Below are positions 24,626 through 33,170 of a DNA stretch of 64,000 nucleotides, in pieces (the first letter of the stretch is position 1; each line of letters opens with the position of its first letter). Location: positions 1 to 64,000 of the forward strand of contig NZ_JBHTDD010000017.1 of NCBI RefSeq assembly GCF_042666615.1, read 5' to 3'. Position numbers and translations under genes: made by a program. This stretch comes from KBS50 sp042666615. GTDB taxonomy: Bacteria > Actinomycetota > Actinomycetes > Mycobacteriales > Micromonosporaceae. Below the pieces are notes generated by a model that saw only the letters and a program-made list of their open reading frames with translations, was not told where the DNA came from and ran no database searches.

Positions 24626-26001
24626 GGCTGCCGCCTCTCGTTCCGCACGCTGAAGTCGACAAGCTCCGGTCTGATTCTGGTGAGCAGGTAGTAGCTCTTG
24701 GCGACACCCAAGAACGCGTTCATTGACTCGAATCCGCGGTCCAGCGCGGCGATCTCCACGTCGTCCGGATCCACCCGCCAGTGCTTCGCGAACCACGCTG
24801 CCACCCGCGCGGGCGGGAGGGTGGAACTGTCCCGGTTGGCGATACGGAGCCGGGACTCGACAAGCGATGCCACCCGGGCGATCTTGGCGGCGCGGGTCCA
24901 CGCCTTGGTATCTCTGAGCAGTGCGATCGCCTCTGCCTTGGGAGCGATGCCAGGCTTCACCCGGAACGCTCGGGGCACGAAGATGGCGATGAGTTCCTCC
25001 GTTGATCGTGTCGCACGCTCGGATCTGGTCGTCCACCGCGTGAGGAACGTGAAGTCGGCCCCGTCTGGCCGGTCGGAGTAATGCCCGCGGTGCCGGCCGT
25101 GCGCGACGACGGTCTGCTCCGGGGTCAGGCCGGGACGATGGTCCGGGCAGCCGTCCGCGCACTCCTGCCCGATGACTCGGAAGACCAGGTCGCGATGGAT
25201 CGTCGGGTAGTCGTGGGCGAACAGTTGACAGATATTGACGAGCGAGACGGCGCTCAGCGTCGGCAGGGCGCCGTCGGGTGACTCAGCGCGCGAGGCCAGC
25301 TCCAGGTTGGCGGTGAAGGACGTTCGGTGGAGGACAGGCCGTCCGGTTCTCCCCCGGGGATCGCCCTGCGTCAGCTGGTCCAGCAGCCGCAGAGCGTCCG
25401 AACGCTTGACATCCACGACGTTCGTCCGGCAGTACCGCTCGATTCTTCGTGCCTGGCCAGGAGGGAGATCCAGCGCTTCGATCGTCTCGACGAGGGTTCG
25501 GTGGTTGCGCCGGACATAGGGCATCGTGGCCATGGCGTCGATCAGCTTGTCCGCGTGCGTCTGCTCGATGATCCCGTCCCGCACGGCGGTCGCGATCGTG
25601 GCGCGGATGTTCACCAGCGGCTGGGAGAACGCCGGATAGCCCGCCTCAGCGGGGCCGTGGAGCAGCGCCACCTCGTCGTCGCCCACGAGGCGACCGGAGC
25701 GGTAACCGGCGAAGACGTAGCCGACGCCTCCCATGCCGTACCGGTGCATCTCCGCGGCCCGCAGTGCGCCCATGCTGCTCGCACCGAGGACCCGAACACC
25801 GTCCGCGAGGGCAGCGAAGATCTCCTTGTGGCGAACCGCCGCGGTGTGGTGGAAATAGCCATCGACGATCCCCACGATGTCGCCCGCGGAGAGCGGCACC
25901 CGGAACAGGTCACCGGCGGCGATGGGCGGCAGGACCCGCACGGTGCCGTCAAGATGATCCCGTACGTCCGGGAGGCTCGGTCCGATGAACAGGTAACGCA
26001 T
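24610..26001 (-). CDS. TfuA-like protein (YcaO partner, thioamide type)
   Basis: From the ATG at 26001 this is a 463-residue protein. The first 220 residues match the TfuA core: FIGPSL, GDIVGIVDGYFHHTAAVRHKEI, and GASSMGALRAAEMHRYGMGGVG. TfuA proteins work with a YcaO enzyme to install thioamides in RiPPs and in methyl-coenzyme M reductase, probably by delivering sulfur. The YcaO gene directly precedes it. The remaining 240 residues form a C-terminal extension beyond the core, with Cys in ECADGCPDHR. A GTG two codons upstream is an alternative start. Confidence 0.88.
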   Translation of the reverse strand: MRYLFIGPSLPDVRDHLDGTVRVLPPIAAGDLFRVPLSAGDIVGIVDGYFHHTAAVRHKEIFAALADGVRVLGASSMGALRAAEMHRYGMGGVGYVFAGYRSGRLVGDDEVALLHGPAEAGYPAFSQPLVNIRATIATAVRDGIIEQTHADKLIDAMATMPYVRRNHRTLVETIEALDLPPGQARRIERYCRTNVVDVKRSDALRLLDQLTQGDPRGRTGRPVLHRTSFTANLELASRAESPDGALPTLSAVSLVNICQLFAHDYPTIHRDLVFRVIGQECADGCPDHRPGLTPEQTVVAHGRHRGHYSDRPDGADFTFLTRWTTRSERATRSTEELIAIFVPRAFRVKPGIAPKAEAIALLRDTKAWTRAAKIARVASLVESRLRIANRDSSTLPPARVAAWFAKHWRVDPDDVEIAALDRGFESMNAFLGVAKSYYLLTRIRPELVDFSVRNERRQPCASS

Positions 26002-26008
26002 AGGCACC

Positions 26009-27154
26009 TCAATGGGAGAGAACGTCGTACCTCAGGCCAGGACACACGACGTGCACGACCGGAATTCCCAGGTCGGCTCGGGTGTGGTCGACATATGTCG
26101 GCTCGCGGCCAGTGGCGGCCACCACGCGGTCAGCGGTGATCTTCAGGTCCGTTGCGAGATCCGGTTGCCGGACCGTGCCGATCCGGGCGTAGTCGAGACC
26201 GACGGTGGGGGTGTCGAACTCGGCGGGCCGCTGCTGGCCAGCCTTGGCCGCCCGGGCATAGTCCAAGGGCTTGATGTCGTCCCGCGCGCCGGCGATGACG
26301 GTGGCTCGCGACTGTGCCGCCTCGGTCAGCGCGCGACACAACGCGACATCGCGGTCAAGATGGCAGCCGGTGCCACCGAACGGCAGCGGCAGATTGTCGC
26401 TCCAGATCCGGGCCCGGAAAACCGGTAGCCCCACAGCGCTCGGAACAACCGTGACCGCTACGGCGACGCCGGCTCGGGTCATGGTGTCCAGCAGTGAGGC
26501 GGCCGGCCCGGTCACCGTCTCCAGGTCGACGACGTGCGCGGCCCGCGGCTCGGGATGACGCCGGGCGAGGGCGTCCCGTTCGATCACTTCGTACAGGCCG
26601 TGCAGCAGTGCCTCGGTGAGGTTGTTGCCGCTTGCCAGACCGTTCGTGGTGGTGTCGAATCGCGGTACGGTCCATCGACCGTCGACCACGCCGTCCATGT
26701 TGAGCAGCTCGGTCGGCAGCCACGTCGGCGCCCCGGTGCGGATGACTATCGCGGGAGACCAGTCCAGCACGCAGTCCTGGTTGACGGTGCTCTTGTACCC
26801 GAGGTTGAGCTCGTCCACCTGGTACCCGATCTCGCCGGTGAGCTGGCGCGGTGAGGCGGTGCGTGGCCCGGCCGGCATCCGTTCGGCGTGCCAGAGTTCG
26901 ATCGATTCCATGGCGGCGGACACCTTTGCCAGGTCCGGTGTCAGTCCCTTGCCCTGCGAGACAGACAGGGAGCGGGAGTCCGGCCGGATCGCCTGGTAGA
27001 CCGGGATTCCGATCTCGTCGAGCCAGGTGACGTCGGCGAGCCGGGTGATGCCCACCTCGGTGAACACGGGTTCGATCCAGCGCAGCGTCTCGTCCGGCTG
27101 CCGGGCGCGATGGGTCCCGTCGACGCATGCTTTCAGCTCTTGTACTGACTTCAC
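26009..27154 (-). CDS. YcaO-domain protein, TfuA-associated
   Basis: The 381-residue protein shows YcaO features: SAAMESIELWHAER and GLYEVIERDALARRH (Mg-ATP-binding Glu residues), FGGTGCHLDRDVALCRALTEAAQSR, and a C-terminal VHVVCPGLRYDVLS. The GTG start is at 27154. YcaO enzymes activate a backbone amide with ATP. When paired with TfuA they usually make thioamides rather than azolines, which is the role inferred here. It lacks the Pro-rich C-terminus found in azoline-forming YcaOs. It is followed directly by the TfuA-like gene. Confidence 0.9.
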   Translation of the reverse strand: MKSVQELKACVDGTHRARQPDETLRWIEPVFTEVGITRLADVTWLDEIGIPVYQAIRPDSRSLSVSQGKGLTPDLAKVSAAMESIELWHAERMPAGPRTASPRQLTGEIGYQVDELNLGYKSTVNQDCVLDWSPAIVIRTGAPTWLPTELLNMDGVVDGRWTVPRFDTTTNGLASGNNLTEALLHGLYEVIERDALARRHPEPRAAHVVDLETVTGPAASLLDTMTRAGVAVAVTVVPSAVGLPVFRARIWSDNLPLPFGGTGCHLDRDVALCRALTEAAQSRATVIAGARDDIKPLDYARAAKAGQQRPAEFDTPTVGLDYARIGTVRQPDLATDLKITADRVVAATGREPTYVDHTRADLGIPVVHVVCPGLRYDVLSH

Positions 27155-27185
27155 AGCGACCGTAGCCTTTCGTCACGAGCGGAAC

Positions 27186-29012
27186 TCACGTCATCTCCGG
27201 CCGGTACCGGCGGAGCCAGTCGTTCATGGTCACGATCCGCTCGAGTTCGAGCCGCTCGTGCTGCATGCTTGTCTGTCCCACGGGGCGGGCGAGAGCGTCG
27301 CGCGCCGCGGCCAGGTCGAGCATCGGCCGCACGGGAGCGTCCCGGTCAGCGATGATGGCGGCGAATCGGCGCCGGATCGCGTGTTCGTAGCCGGGATCCT
27401 GGGTCGCCGGGTACGGGACCTTCACGCGCTGTGCCACCACCTCGGGAAGCAGATCGGCCACCGCGGAGCGAAGCAGACTCTTCTCCCGCCCGTCATGCGC
27501 CTTCAACCCCCAGGGCGCGTTGAACACGTAGTCGACGAGTCGGTGGTCGCAGAACGGCACCCGTACCTCCAGGCCGACGGCCATGCTGATCCTGTCCTTG
27601 CGATCGAGCATCTCGGGGAGCATGCGGCTGAGAAACAGGTACGACACTTCCCGCATCCGACGCTCCCCCGGGCTGTCGGACGGCAGCCGGGGCACCTCCG
27701 CGAGCGCCTCCTCGTACCGCTGGCTGATATGGGGGAGCACGACCCGCCGCATGAACGTCGGATCGAGCACGGTGCCCCCGCTCGCTGGCGTCCATCCCCT
27801 GAGCCGGGCGAACCACGGGAACGTGTCGGCCGCGACCGCCTCGCGATTGTGGAACCATCGGTATCCGCCGAAGAGTTCGTCCGCGGCCTCACCCGACAGC
27901 GCGACCGTGGCGTCCTGCCGGACCCGGTCGAGCAGGAGGTAGAGCGAGCTGTCGAGGTCACCCCAGGCAGGTAGATCACGGGCCCGCAGGACCGCGTCGA
28001 AGACCTCCTGGGCGGCGAGCTGGTCGGCGCCCACCTCGATCGTGCTGTGCCGCGCGCCGAGATGTGCGGCCATGAGGGCGGCGATCGGGGCGTCCGCGCT
28101 CGACCGTACCGGATCGGGTGTGAACCCGGCCGGCGCGGTGACGTCGAGCGCGAACGAGCGGACCGGCGTGTCGAGCGTGCGGGCGGCCAGGGCGGTGAGC
28201 GCGCTGGAGTCGAGTCCTCCGGACAGCAGCGTGCACAGGGACACGTCCGCCATCACCTGACGGCCGACGATGTCCGTCAGCAGGCTGCGGACCGTGCGGA
28301 CCGTCGTTCCGAGGTCATCGGGATGGTCGTGTGCGTCCAGGCTCCAGTACCGGTGTTCGGTACAGCCACTACGGGACACCCTGACGAGGTGACCCGGCCG
28401 CACCTCGCGCAATCCGCGCAGCGGTGACTGTCCGGGGCTCCGCAGGTTCGTCAGCAGGTCGGCGAGACCGTCCGGGCCGACAGCCGCGGAGAACTCCCGG
28501 TGGGCCAGGATCGCCTTGGGTTCCGATCCGAACAGGACGCCGTCGGCAAGCGCGGTGTAGTACAGCGGCTTGACGCCCATCCGATCGCGGACCAGGAGCA
28601 GGACCTCGGTACGGAGATCCCAGATCGCGATCGCGTACATGCCGTTGAGGCGGCTGACGAACCCGGCGCCCCACTCCAGGTAGGCACGCAGGAGCACCTC
28701 GGTGTCGCTACGGGTGTGGAACGCGTGTCCGGCGAGTTCCAGCTCCGTCCGCAGTTCCCGGTGGTTGTAGATCTCGCCGTTGTAGGTCGCCACCGCGACG
28801 GTGTGACCGTCGGCGACCACCGGCATCGGCTGCGTCCCACCGTCGAGGTCGATGACCGCGAGTCGGCGGTGACCGAGCGCCGCGTGCCTATCGGTCCACA
28901 GGCCCTCGCCGTCCGGGCCGCGGGCGGCAAGGGTCCGGGTCATCGCGAGCACGATGTCGCGCTCGGCTGTCAGGTCGGTCCGGTAGTCGACCCAGCCGGT
29001 GATCCCGCACAT
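27186..29012 (-). CDS. Asparagine synthase (glutamine-hydrolysing) homologue
   Basis: The start MCGITGWVDY at 29012 leaves Cys2 as the N-terminal glutaminase nucleophile. The product has 608 residues. The class-II amidotransferase domain has RGPDGEG and YNGEIYNHREL. The synthase domain has the PPi loop LSGGLDSSALTALA and the DELFGGY region. Both halves look complete, so it can probably adenylate a carboxylate and amidate it with ammonia from glutamine. In this operon it may amidate a side chain or C-terminus of the peptide; the core has Glu and Asp residues. It could also simply make Asn. Confidence 0.88.
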   Translation of the reverse strand: MCGITGWVDYRTDLTAERDIVLAMTRTLAARGPDGEGLWTDRHAALGHRRLAVIDLDGGTQPMPVVADGHTVAVATYNGEIYNHRELRTELELAGHAFHTRSDTEVLLRAYLEWGAGFVSRLNGMYAIAIWDLRTEVLLLVRDRMGVKPLYYTALADGVLFGSEPKAILAHREFSAAVGPDGLADLLTNLRSPGQSPLRGLREVRPGHLVRVSRSGCTEHRYWSLDAHDHPDDLGTTVRTVRSLLTDIVGRQVMADVSLCTLLSGGLDSSALTALAARTLDTPVRSFALDVTAPAGFTPDPVRSSADAPIAALMAAHLGARHSTIEVGADQLAAQEVFDAVLRARDLPAWGDLDSSLYLLLDRVRQDATVALSGEAADELFGGYRWFHNREAVAADTFPWFARLRGWTPASGGTVLDPTFMRRVVLPHISQRYEEALAEVPRLPSDSPGERRMREVSYLFLSRMLPEMLDRKDRISMAVGLEVRVPFCDHRLVDYVFNAPWGLKAHDGREKSLLRSAVADLLPEVVAQRVKVPYPATQDPGYEHAIRRRFAAIIADRDAPVRPMLDLAAARDALARPVGQTSMQHERLELERIVTMNDWLRRYRPEMT

Positions 29013-29053
29013 CTGTCGAAGTCCTCTCGTCGAGCGGTACCGGGCGGTCGGTA

Positions 29054-30508
29054 TCAGGTCCGCACCGGTCCGACAATGAATTCGCCGACGGGCGACTCCA
29101 CGTGTGGCCGGACGCGGGTGGCGGTGGCGAAGGCGACCGCGTCCCCGGTGCCGAGCGCGCAACCGGCGAGGCCCATGGCGGTCGTCGCCAGGTACAGGGC
29201 GCTGTAGGCAACGCCGACGTTCTTCAGCGTCGCCGCGTAGGCCATGCCTTCGTACTTCCAACCCAGCCGGGCGAACCGGGACGCGAGGACGACGACCAGG
29301 GGCGGCTCCGCCATCGCGGAGGCACTGTGCTGCGCCGACGCGAGAATCGTGGACAACGTCCGCGGGTCGGCGGTCACTTCCGTCACGGTGTGCCGCATCG
29401 GGTCGTAGTGGAACAGGCCCCTGCCGACCCGGGTGACCCGGCCGGCGGCGAGGTAGACCTCGAGATCGTGTGCGGCACCCGCGCTGGGCAGCGGTCGCAT
29501 CGACACCTCGTAGCTGTGGGGATCGGCGGGATCGCGGGGCACCAGGCGCCGGACGCGGAAGACCCGGTAGAGCAACTCGCCCACGGCCTCGACGGTCAAC
29601 GGCTGGTCAGCCCACTCCCTACCGGAGGCGCGCCGCTCCATCGCGACGACAAGCGGCGGGTCGGTGCGGGCCAACCGGTGCAGGTCTGGACGGGGCAGCG
29701 GGAGCTGCCGGCCCGGCCAGGCCGGACGCAGCGCGGGCAGCGGCGGGACCACGCTCGCGTGTCGGAAGGTCGCCCCCACCGGCAGCGGGCTGAGCCCACG
29801 ACGGCTGCGACTGTGGATGAGAAGGTCGTGGGGATCGCGCATCGGGAGTACCGGCTCACGATCCTCCGGCAGCAGCCCGTCCTCGTCCACCGGGGCGATG
29901 ACGCCGCCTGCGGCCATCAACCGTAGGCATGCTCGCAGGACCGACGCGGCCCTCGGCCAGACGGTGCGGACGACGTCGGCCTCCTCGGCTGGCTCGTGCA
30001 GTGCCGCGAGGACCGCGCCGAGTTCGGCCGCGCGGATCCGCAGACAGGTCCCGGCCACCAGGCTCTCCGCCCGCAGTCCGCGGTCGGCTCGGCGGACCAG
30101 GGTGAACCGGGAAAGCCGGTAGCGCGTCACGGCGTCGTGCAGAGCGAGGTCGAAGCCGCTCAGGGTGCTGTTCGAGGCGAGGTCACACAGGATCTCCCCG
30201 GCGTCGTGGACCGCGAGGGCGATCGCCCCGCGGACGTGCAGCCGGCCGATCTCCCGAACGAGCCGGCCGGTGTCGGCTCCAGGACAGCGGTCGCGTGCGA
30301 TCCGTAGCAGGTCCGCGATCGATGCCCAATCGGTGGCGCTGTCCGGATCCAGGGCGAGCAGCGCCGCGTGAACGCCGGCGTCGAGACGCTTCATGGTCAC
30401 TGTGGAGTGTCGCAGCGCGAAGGTCACCGTATCGTCGGACCTCGGTGATGCGCCCAGGGGGTAGTGCGGTCGGAGGACGAGGTGGTCCTGCCAGCTGCCG
30501 TTCACCAC
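29054..30508 (-). CDS. SagB-type dehydrogenase (azoline oxidase)
   Basis: This 484-residue protein begins at a GTG overlapping the upstream stop. Residues about 1-220 form an N-terminal domain. Residues about 265-484 are the nitroreductase-fold FMN domain typical of SagB, with RRASGREW, SYEVSMRPLPSAGAAHDLEVYL and a C-terminal GLAGCALGTGD. SagB enzymes oxidise thiazolines or oxazolines to thiazoles or oxazoles. Its presence next to a YcaO and E1-like proteins strongly indicates an azole-containing RiPP. Confidence 0.87.
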   Translation of the reverse strand: MVNGSWQDHLVLRPHYPLGASPRSDDTVTFALRHSTVTMKRLDAGVHAALLALDPDSATDWASIADLLRIARDRCPGADTGRLVREIGRLHVRGAIALAVHDAGEILCDLASNSTLSGFDLALHDAVTRYRLSRFTLVRRADRGLRAESLVAGTCLRIRAAELGAVLAALHEPAEEADVVRTVWPRAASVLRACLRLMAAGGVIAPVDEDGLLPEDREPVLPMRDPHDLLIHSRSRRGLSPLPVGATFRHASVVPPLPALRPAWPGRQLPLPRPDLHRLARTDPPLVVAMERRASGREWADQPLTVEAVGELLYRVFRVRRLVPRDPADPHSYEVSMRPLPSAGAAHDLEVYLAAGRVTRVGRGLFHYDPMRHTVTEVTADPRTLSTILASAQHSASAMAEPPLVVVLASRFARLGWKYEGMAYAATLKNVGVAYSALYLATTAMGLAGCALGTGDAVAFATATRVRPHVESPVGEFIVGPVRT

Positions 30509-32472
30509 AGCACCGCCGAGCCGGCACCGTCACCGAGCGAGCCGCGTGCGGCCAGCCCCACCGCGGCGAAGCTGCGGTACCCGCTCCGCCACCCCTTGCC
30601 GTCTGGTACCAGCGCGGTGGACTGAAGGTCCGCGAAGACCATCGCGTCGTACCCGCGCTCCCGGGCCGCCTGGTGTAACTCCTGCGCCGATTGGGCCTGG
30701 GCCATCGCGCACGCGTCGATGGAGTCCGGCCCGGTTTCGGCGAGCGCGCGACCGATGTCGGTGGTGAAGACGACGAGTGCGTCGGGGTCCAGCTCACGCT
30801 CGCGGAGTGCGGCGTCGACGTCGGTGCCGGTGAGCCGGATGGGATCGAGTCGGCCGTCAGCCCACCGGTAGGTTCTGTGCTCGGCCTCCCGACTGCCACG
30901 CCAGCGGATGACCACCTCTCCCCCGTGGCCGGCGCGGGCCGCGAGCATGGCTGCGAGGTCTGCCCGGCGTACGGCTCGACGGGTGCGCCGCACACGTCGG
31001 TGTGGGAGTGGCTTTGGAAGGTCCTGTCGCAGCGGAACGTCGACGACCATGGTGACAACATCCCGGGAGGGGTCGAGTCCTAACTGGTGCAGGACATCGG
31101 TTGGCAGTGAACGCTCAGGGCGCGCTCGGAGGCTGAAGCCCTTTCGTGCCAGGACGGTCCGCAACGCGCCGAGTGCGTACCCGGTGTCCTGGCGCACGGT
31201 GAGGAATGCCCGGCTACCGAAGAGTGCCTCGGCTCGGTTAAGGGTGGCGGCGACGATGACCGTCAGGTGACCGTCCGGCGATGGGAGGCGTTGCGCCAGC
31301 GTCGCGGCCGGGATCGGCCGCACCGCGCCCCGGCGCCGATCCAACAGATAGGCGTGGGCACCATTACCGTCGCGATGACACAGGAACACGTTGAGCAGGT
31401 TGGCGCCAGCGACTGACAACAATGGGTTGTGAGCCGTCGACCGTGGCGCGAACAGGTCGGCAACGACGCCGAAGGCGCCGGTTCGCTCCGGGGGGCGAAC
31501 GTCGAGCGGCGGCACCGGGTACACCGTGATGGTGCTGTTCGCGGTGGACGCCCGTAGGGCCCGGATCGGTCGGGACCAGTTGGCTTTCAGGGGTACGTCG
31601 GTGGTCTGCAGCGACTGGTAGGTCTGGACCGCGTCCGGGGACAGGGTCTCTCGGATGCCGCAGTGGACGCAGGCCGGATCCCGCAGGACCGCGGTGAATG
31701 TCTGGTCGCTGCCGCCGCCCTTCACGTCGACGGCGCCACCACTGGTGCGGCAGTACCCAGTGCCGGCCAGCCACCGGACCACCTCGCCGGCGGCGACGGC
31801 GAGGCCGACGCCGAACGACGGGGTGTCGTTGACGGCTGCCGGTGACCGGCTGTCGTCCGTGGACGGGCGGCAGCAGTGTGAACACCGACCGCCGGGAACG
31901 TTGCAGAGCGGCCCCACCCGCATCCCGTCGGCGGTCGGCGTGACGAACAGCGTCGGCACCGTGCCTGCGGTGTCGTTCTGGGGTGGGGTCGCACTCCCAT
32001 GAACAAGCATCACGTCGCCGGTCGGCTCGGGCGGCAGATCGCCGACCGTCGCGATACCGCAGTCCCGCAGCAGTCCCCCCATGGCACGGCGGAATCCCAG
32101 GTCCCCCCGGAGGCAGATCGTGGCTGTCGCGAGGCGGTGGAGTGCTGTCGCAGCGGCCCGCACGCCCAGGGTGCGTTCGAGGTATCGGGCCATCTGTCGG
32201 GGAGCAGCGGTGTTCGGGGAAGCGGCGAGCGTCAGCACGCCCAGTCGCACCAACGGTGCTACCCACCCTTCGATCGTTTCAGCGGGTTGGTCGAGGATCG
32301 CCGCCGCCTCGTCGAGCGAGTGGCCGCCGCGGATCAGTTCGACCACGGCCAGGGTTTCGGCGAGCGCGGGTGGCCTGCTCAGCCGCACGGTGACGGGACC
32401 GCCGATGACGTCGAGGCCGGCCGCGTGCGCCCGGAGGCCGAGACCGTCCACGTACCGGTGCTTCCGGATCAT
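30502..32472 (-). CDS. E1-like (ocin-ThiF) leader-binding protein fused to a nitroreductase-like domain
   Basis: From the ATG at 32472 this is a 656-residue fusion. The first 280 residues resemble the ThiF-like partner of azoline synthetases: an N-terminal winged-helix-like part (YVDGLGLRAHAAGLDVIG) and two zinc-type motifs, CSHC (197-200) and CVHC (268-271). Residues about 300-656 look like a second SagB/nitroreductase-type domain (TANSTITVYPVPPL, FLTVRQDTGYALGALRTVL). A complete SagB is also present, so one domain may be structural or may act on a different ring. Translation of SagB is coupled to this gene. Confidence 0.75.
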   Translation of the reverse strand: MIRKHRYVDGLGLRAHAAGLDVIGGPVTVRLSRPPALAETLAVVELIRGGHSLDEAAAILDQPAETIEGWVAPLVRLGVLTLAASPNTAAPRQMARYLERTLGVRAAATALHRLATATICLRGDLGFRRAMGGLLRDCGIATVGDLPPEPTGDVMLVHGSATPPQNDTAGTVPTLFVTPTADGMRVGPLCNVPGGRCSHCCRPSTDDSRSPAAVNDTPSFGVGLAVAAGEVVRWLAGTGYCRTSGGAVDVKGGGSDQTFTAVLRDPACVHCGIRETLSPDAVQTYQSLQTTDVPLKANWSRPIRALRASTANSTITVYPVPPLDVRPPERTGAFGVVADLFAPRSTAHNPLLSVAGANLLNVFLCHRDGNGAHAYLLDRRRGAVRPIPAATLAQRLPSPDGHLTVIVAATLNRAEALFGSRAFLTVRQDTGYALGALRTVLARKGFSLRARPERSLPTDVLHQLGLDPSRDVVTMVVDVPLRQDLPKPLPHRRVRRTRRAVRRADLAAMLAARAGHGGEVVIRWRGSREAEHRTYRWADGRLDPIRLTGTDVDAALRERELDPDALVVFTTDIGRALAETGPDSIDACAMAQAQSAQELHQAARERGYDAMVFADLQSTALVPDGKGWRSGYRSFAAVGLAARGSLGDGAGSAVLW

Positions 32473-33170
32473 CGTGTCGCTCCGTTCAGACCGGTGTGGA
32501 GCGGCGGACCGGGTGGGGTCGGAGCGGCGCACTGCGGGCACCCGTTGACCGGGATGACCGGCAGGGTGCGGATGGTGAGCAGTGCGGTGTCGACCATGGT
32601 GACCTCGTTCCGACGTGCCGCTGGATCGGCCGTCAGCCGTTCCAACCCGGCGAGGACCAACGTCACGACGATGGAGGTGACGTAGGGCGGGAAGCCATCG
32701 ATGCTGACGGAAGGCAGTGTCCGGAGAGGCGGCCCGCCTGTCGTCCCGGACCCGTGCTGGCGAGCCCGCATGCGGAAGCAGGAACCGCACGCCGATGTGC
32801 CGGAAATATCCCATGGCCCGATCCGGATGTCCGGATGCTGGTGGACAACGTCCAGCAACGGTCTGCCGCTGCGGCGCCAGCGGGTGCGGAAGCCCGGAAT
32901 GGCCGGGTCGTCATGGTCCGCCACGAGGATGCCGACCGACGGGCCGGTGGGAACCTCACCGCGTTCGGGGTTGGCGGGCGCGGTCGGTGCGACGGATACG
33001 GCGTACCCACTCCGGTTGAGCGCGGGCTCGAGCTTCGTGATCAGAGCATCGGCGAAGGCGCCACTCACGGCGCAGTGTGCCGAGGTGACGGCATCCACCG
33101 CCTCCCGTCGCGTCATAAGGGTGTCACCCACTTTCACGATTGACCGGATCAGGAGATCGGCAGTGGCCAC
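32469..33170 (-). CDS. Small zinc-cysteine E1-like TOMM protein
   Basis: The frame gives up to 233 residues from a GTG at 33170. Later in-frame starts at 33137 (GTG) and 33116 (ATG) are also possible. Two CxxC pairs, CGSC (128-131) and CPQC (211-214), repeat the pattern of the E1-like partner proteins of azole RiPP synthetases, and the region between them contains SIDGFPPYVTSIVVTLVLAG. It has no adenylate-forming motif. It probably binds the precursor leader and presents it to the upstream-encoded YcaO, whose gene it overlaps. Two such proteins in one locus may serve the two YcaO enzymes separately. Confidence 0.65.
   Translation of the reverse strand: MATADLLIRSIVKVGDTLMTRREAVDAVTSAHCAVSGAFADALITKLEPALNRSGYAVSVAPTAPANPERGEVPTGPSVGILVADHDDPAIPGFRTRWRRSGRPLLDVVHQHPDIRIGPWDISGTSACGSCFRMRARQHGSGTTGGPPLRTLPSVSIDGFPPYVTSIVVTLVLAGLERLTADPAARRNEVTMVDTALLTIRTLPVIPVNGCPQCAAPTPPGPPLHTGLNGATR

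Noticed and set aside
27186..29012. Lasso-peptide macrolactam synthetase
   Set aside because: The asparagine synthase is full-length with its glutaminase Cys, and no lasso B-type leader-binding protein or protease is nearby.
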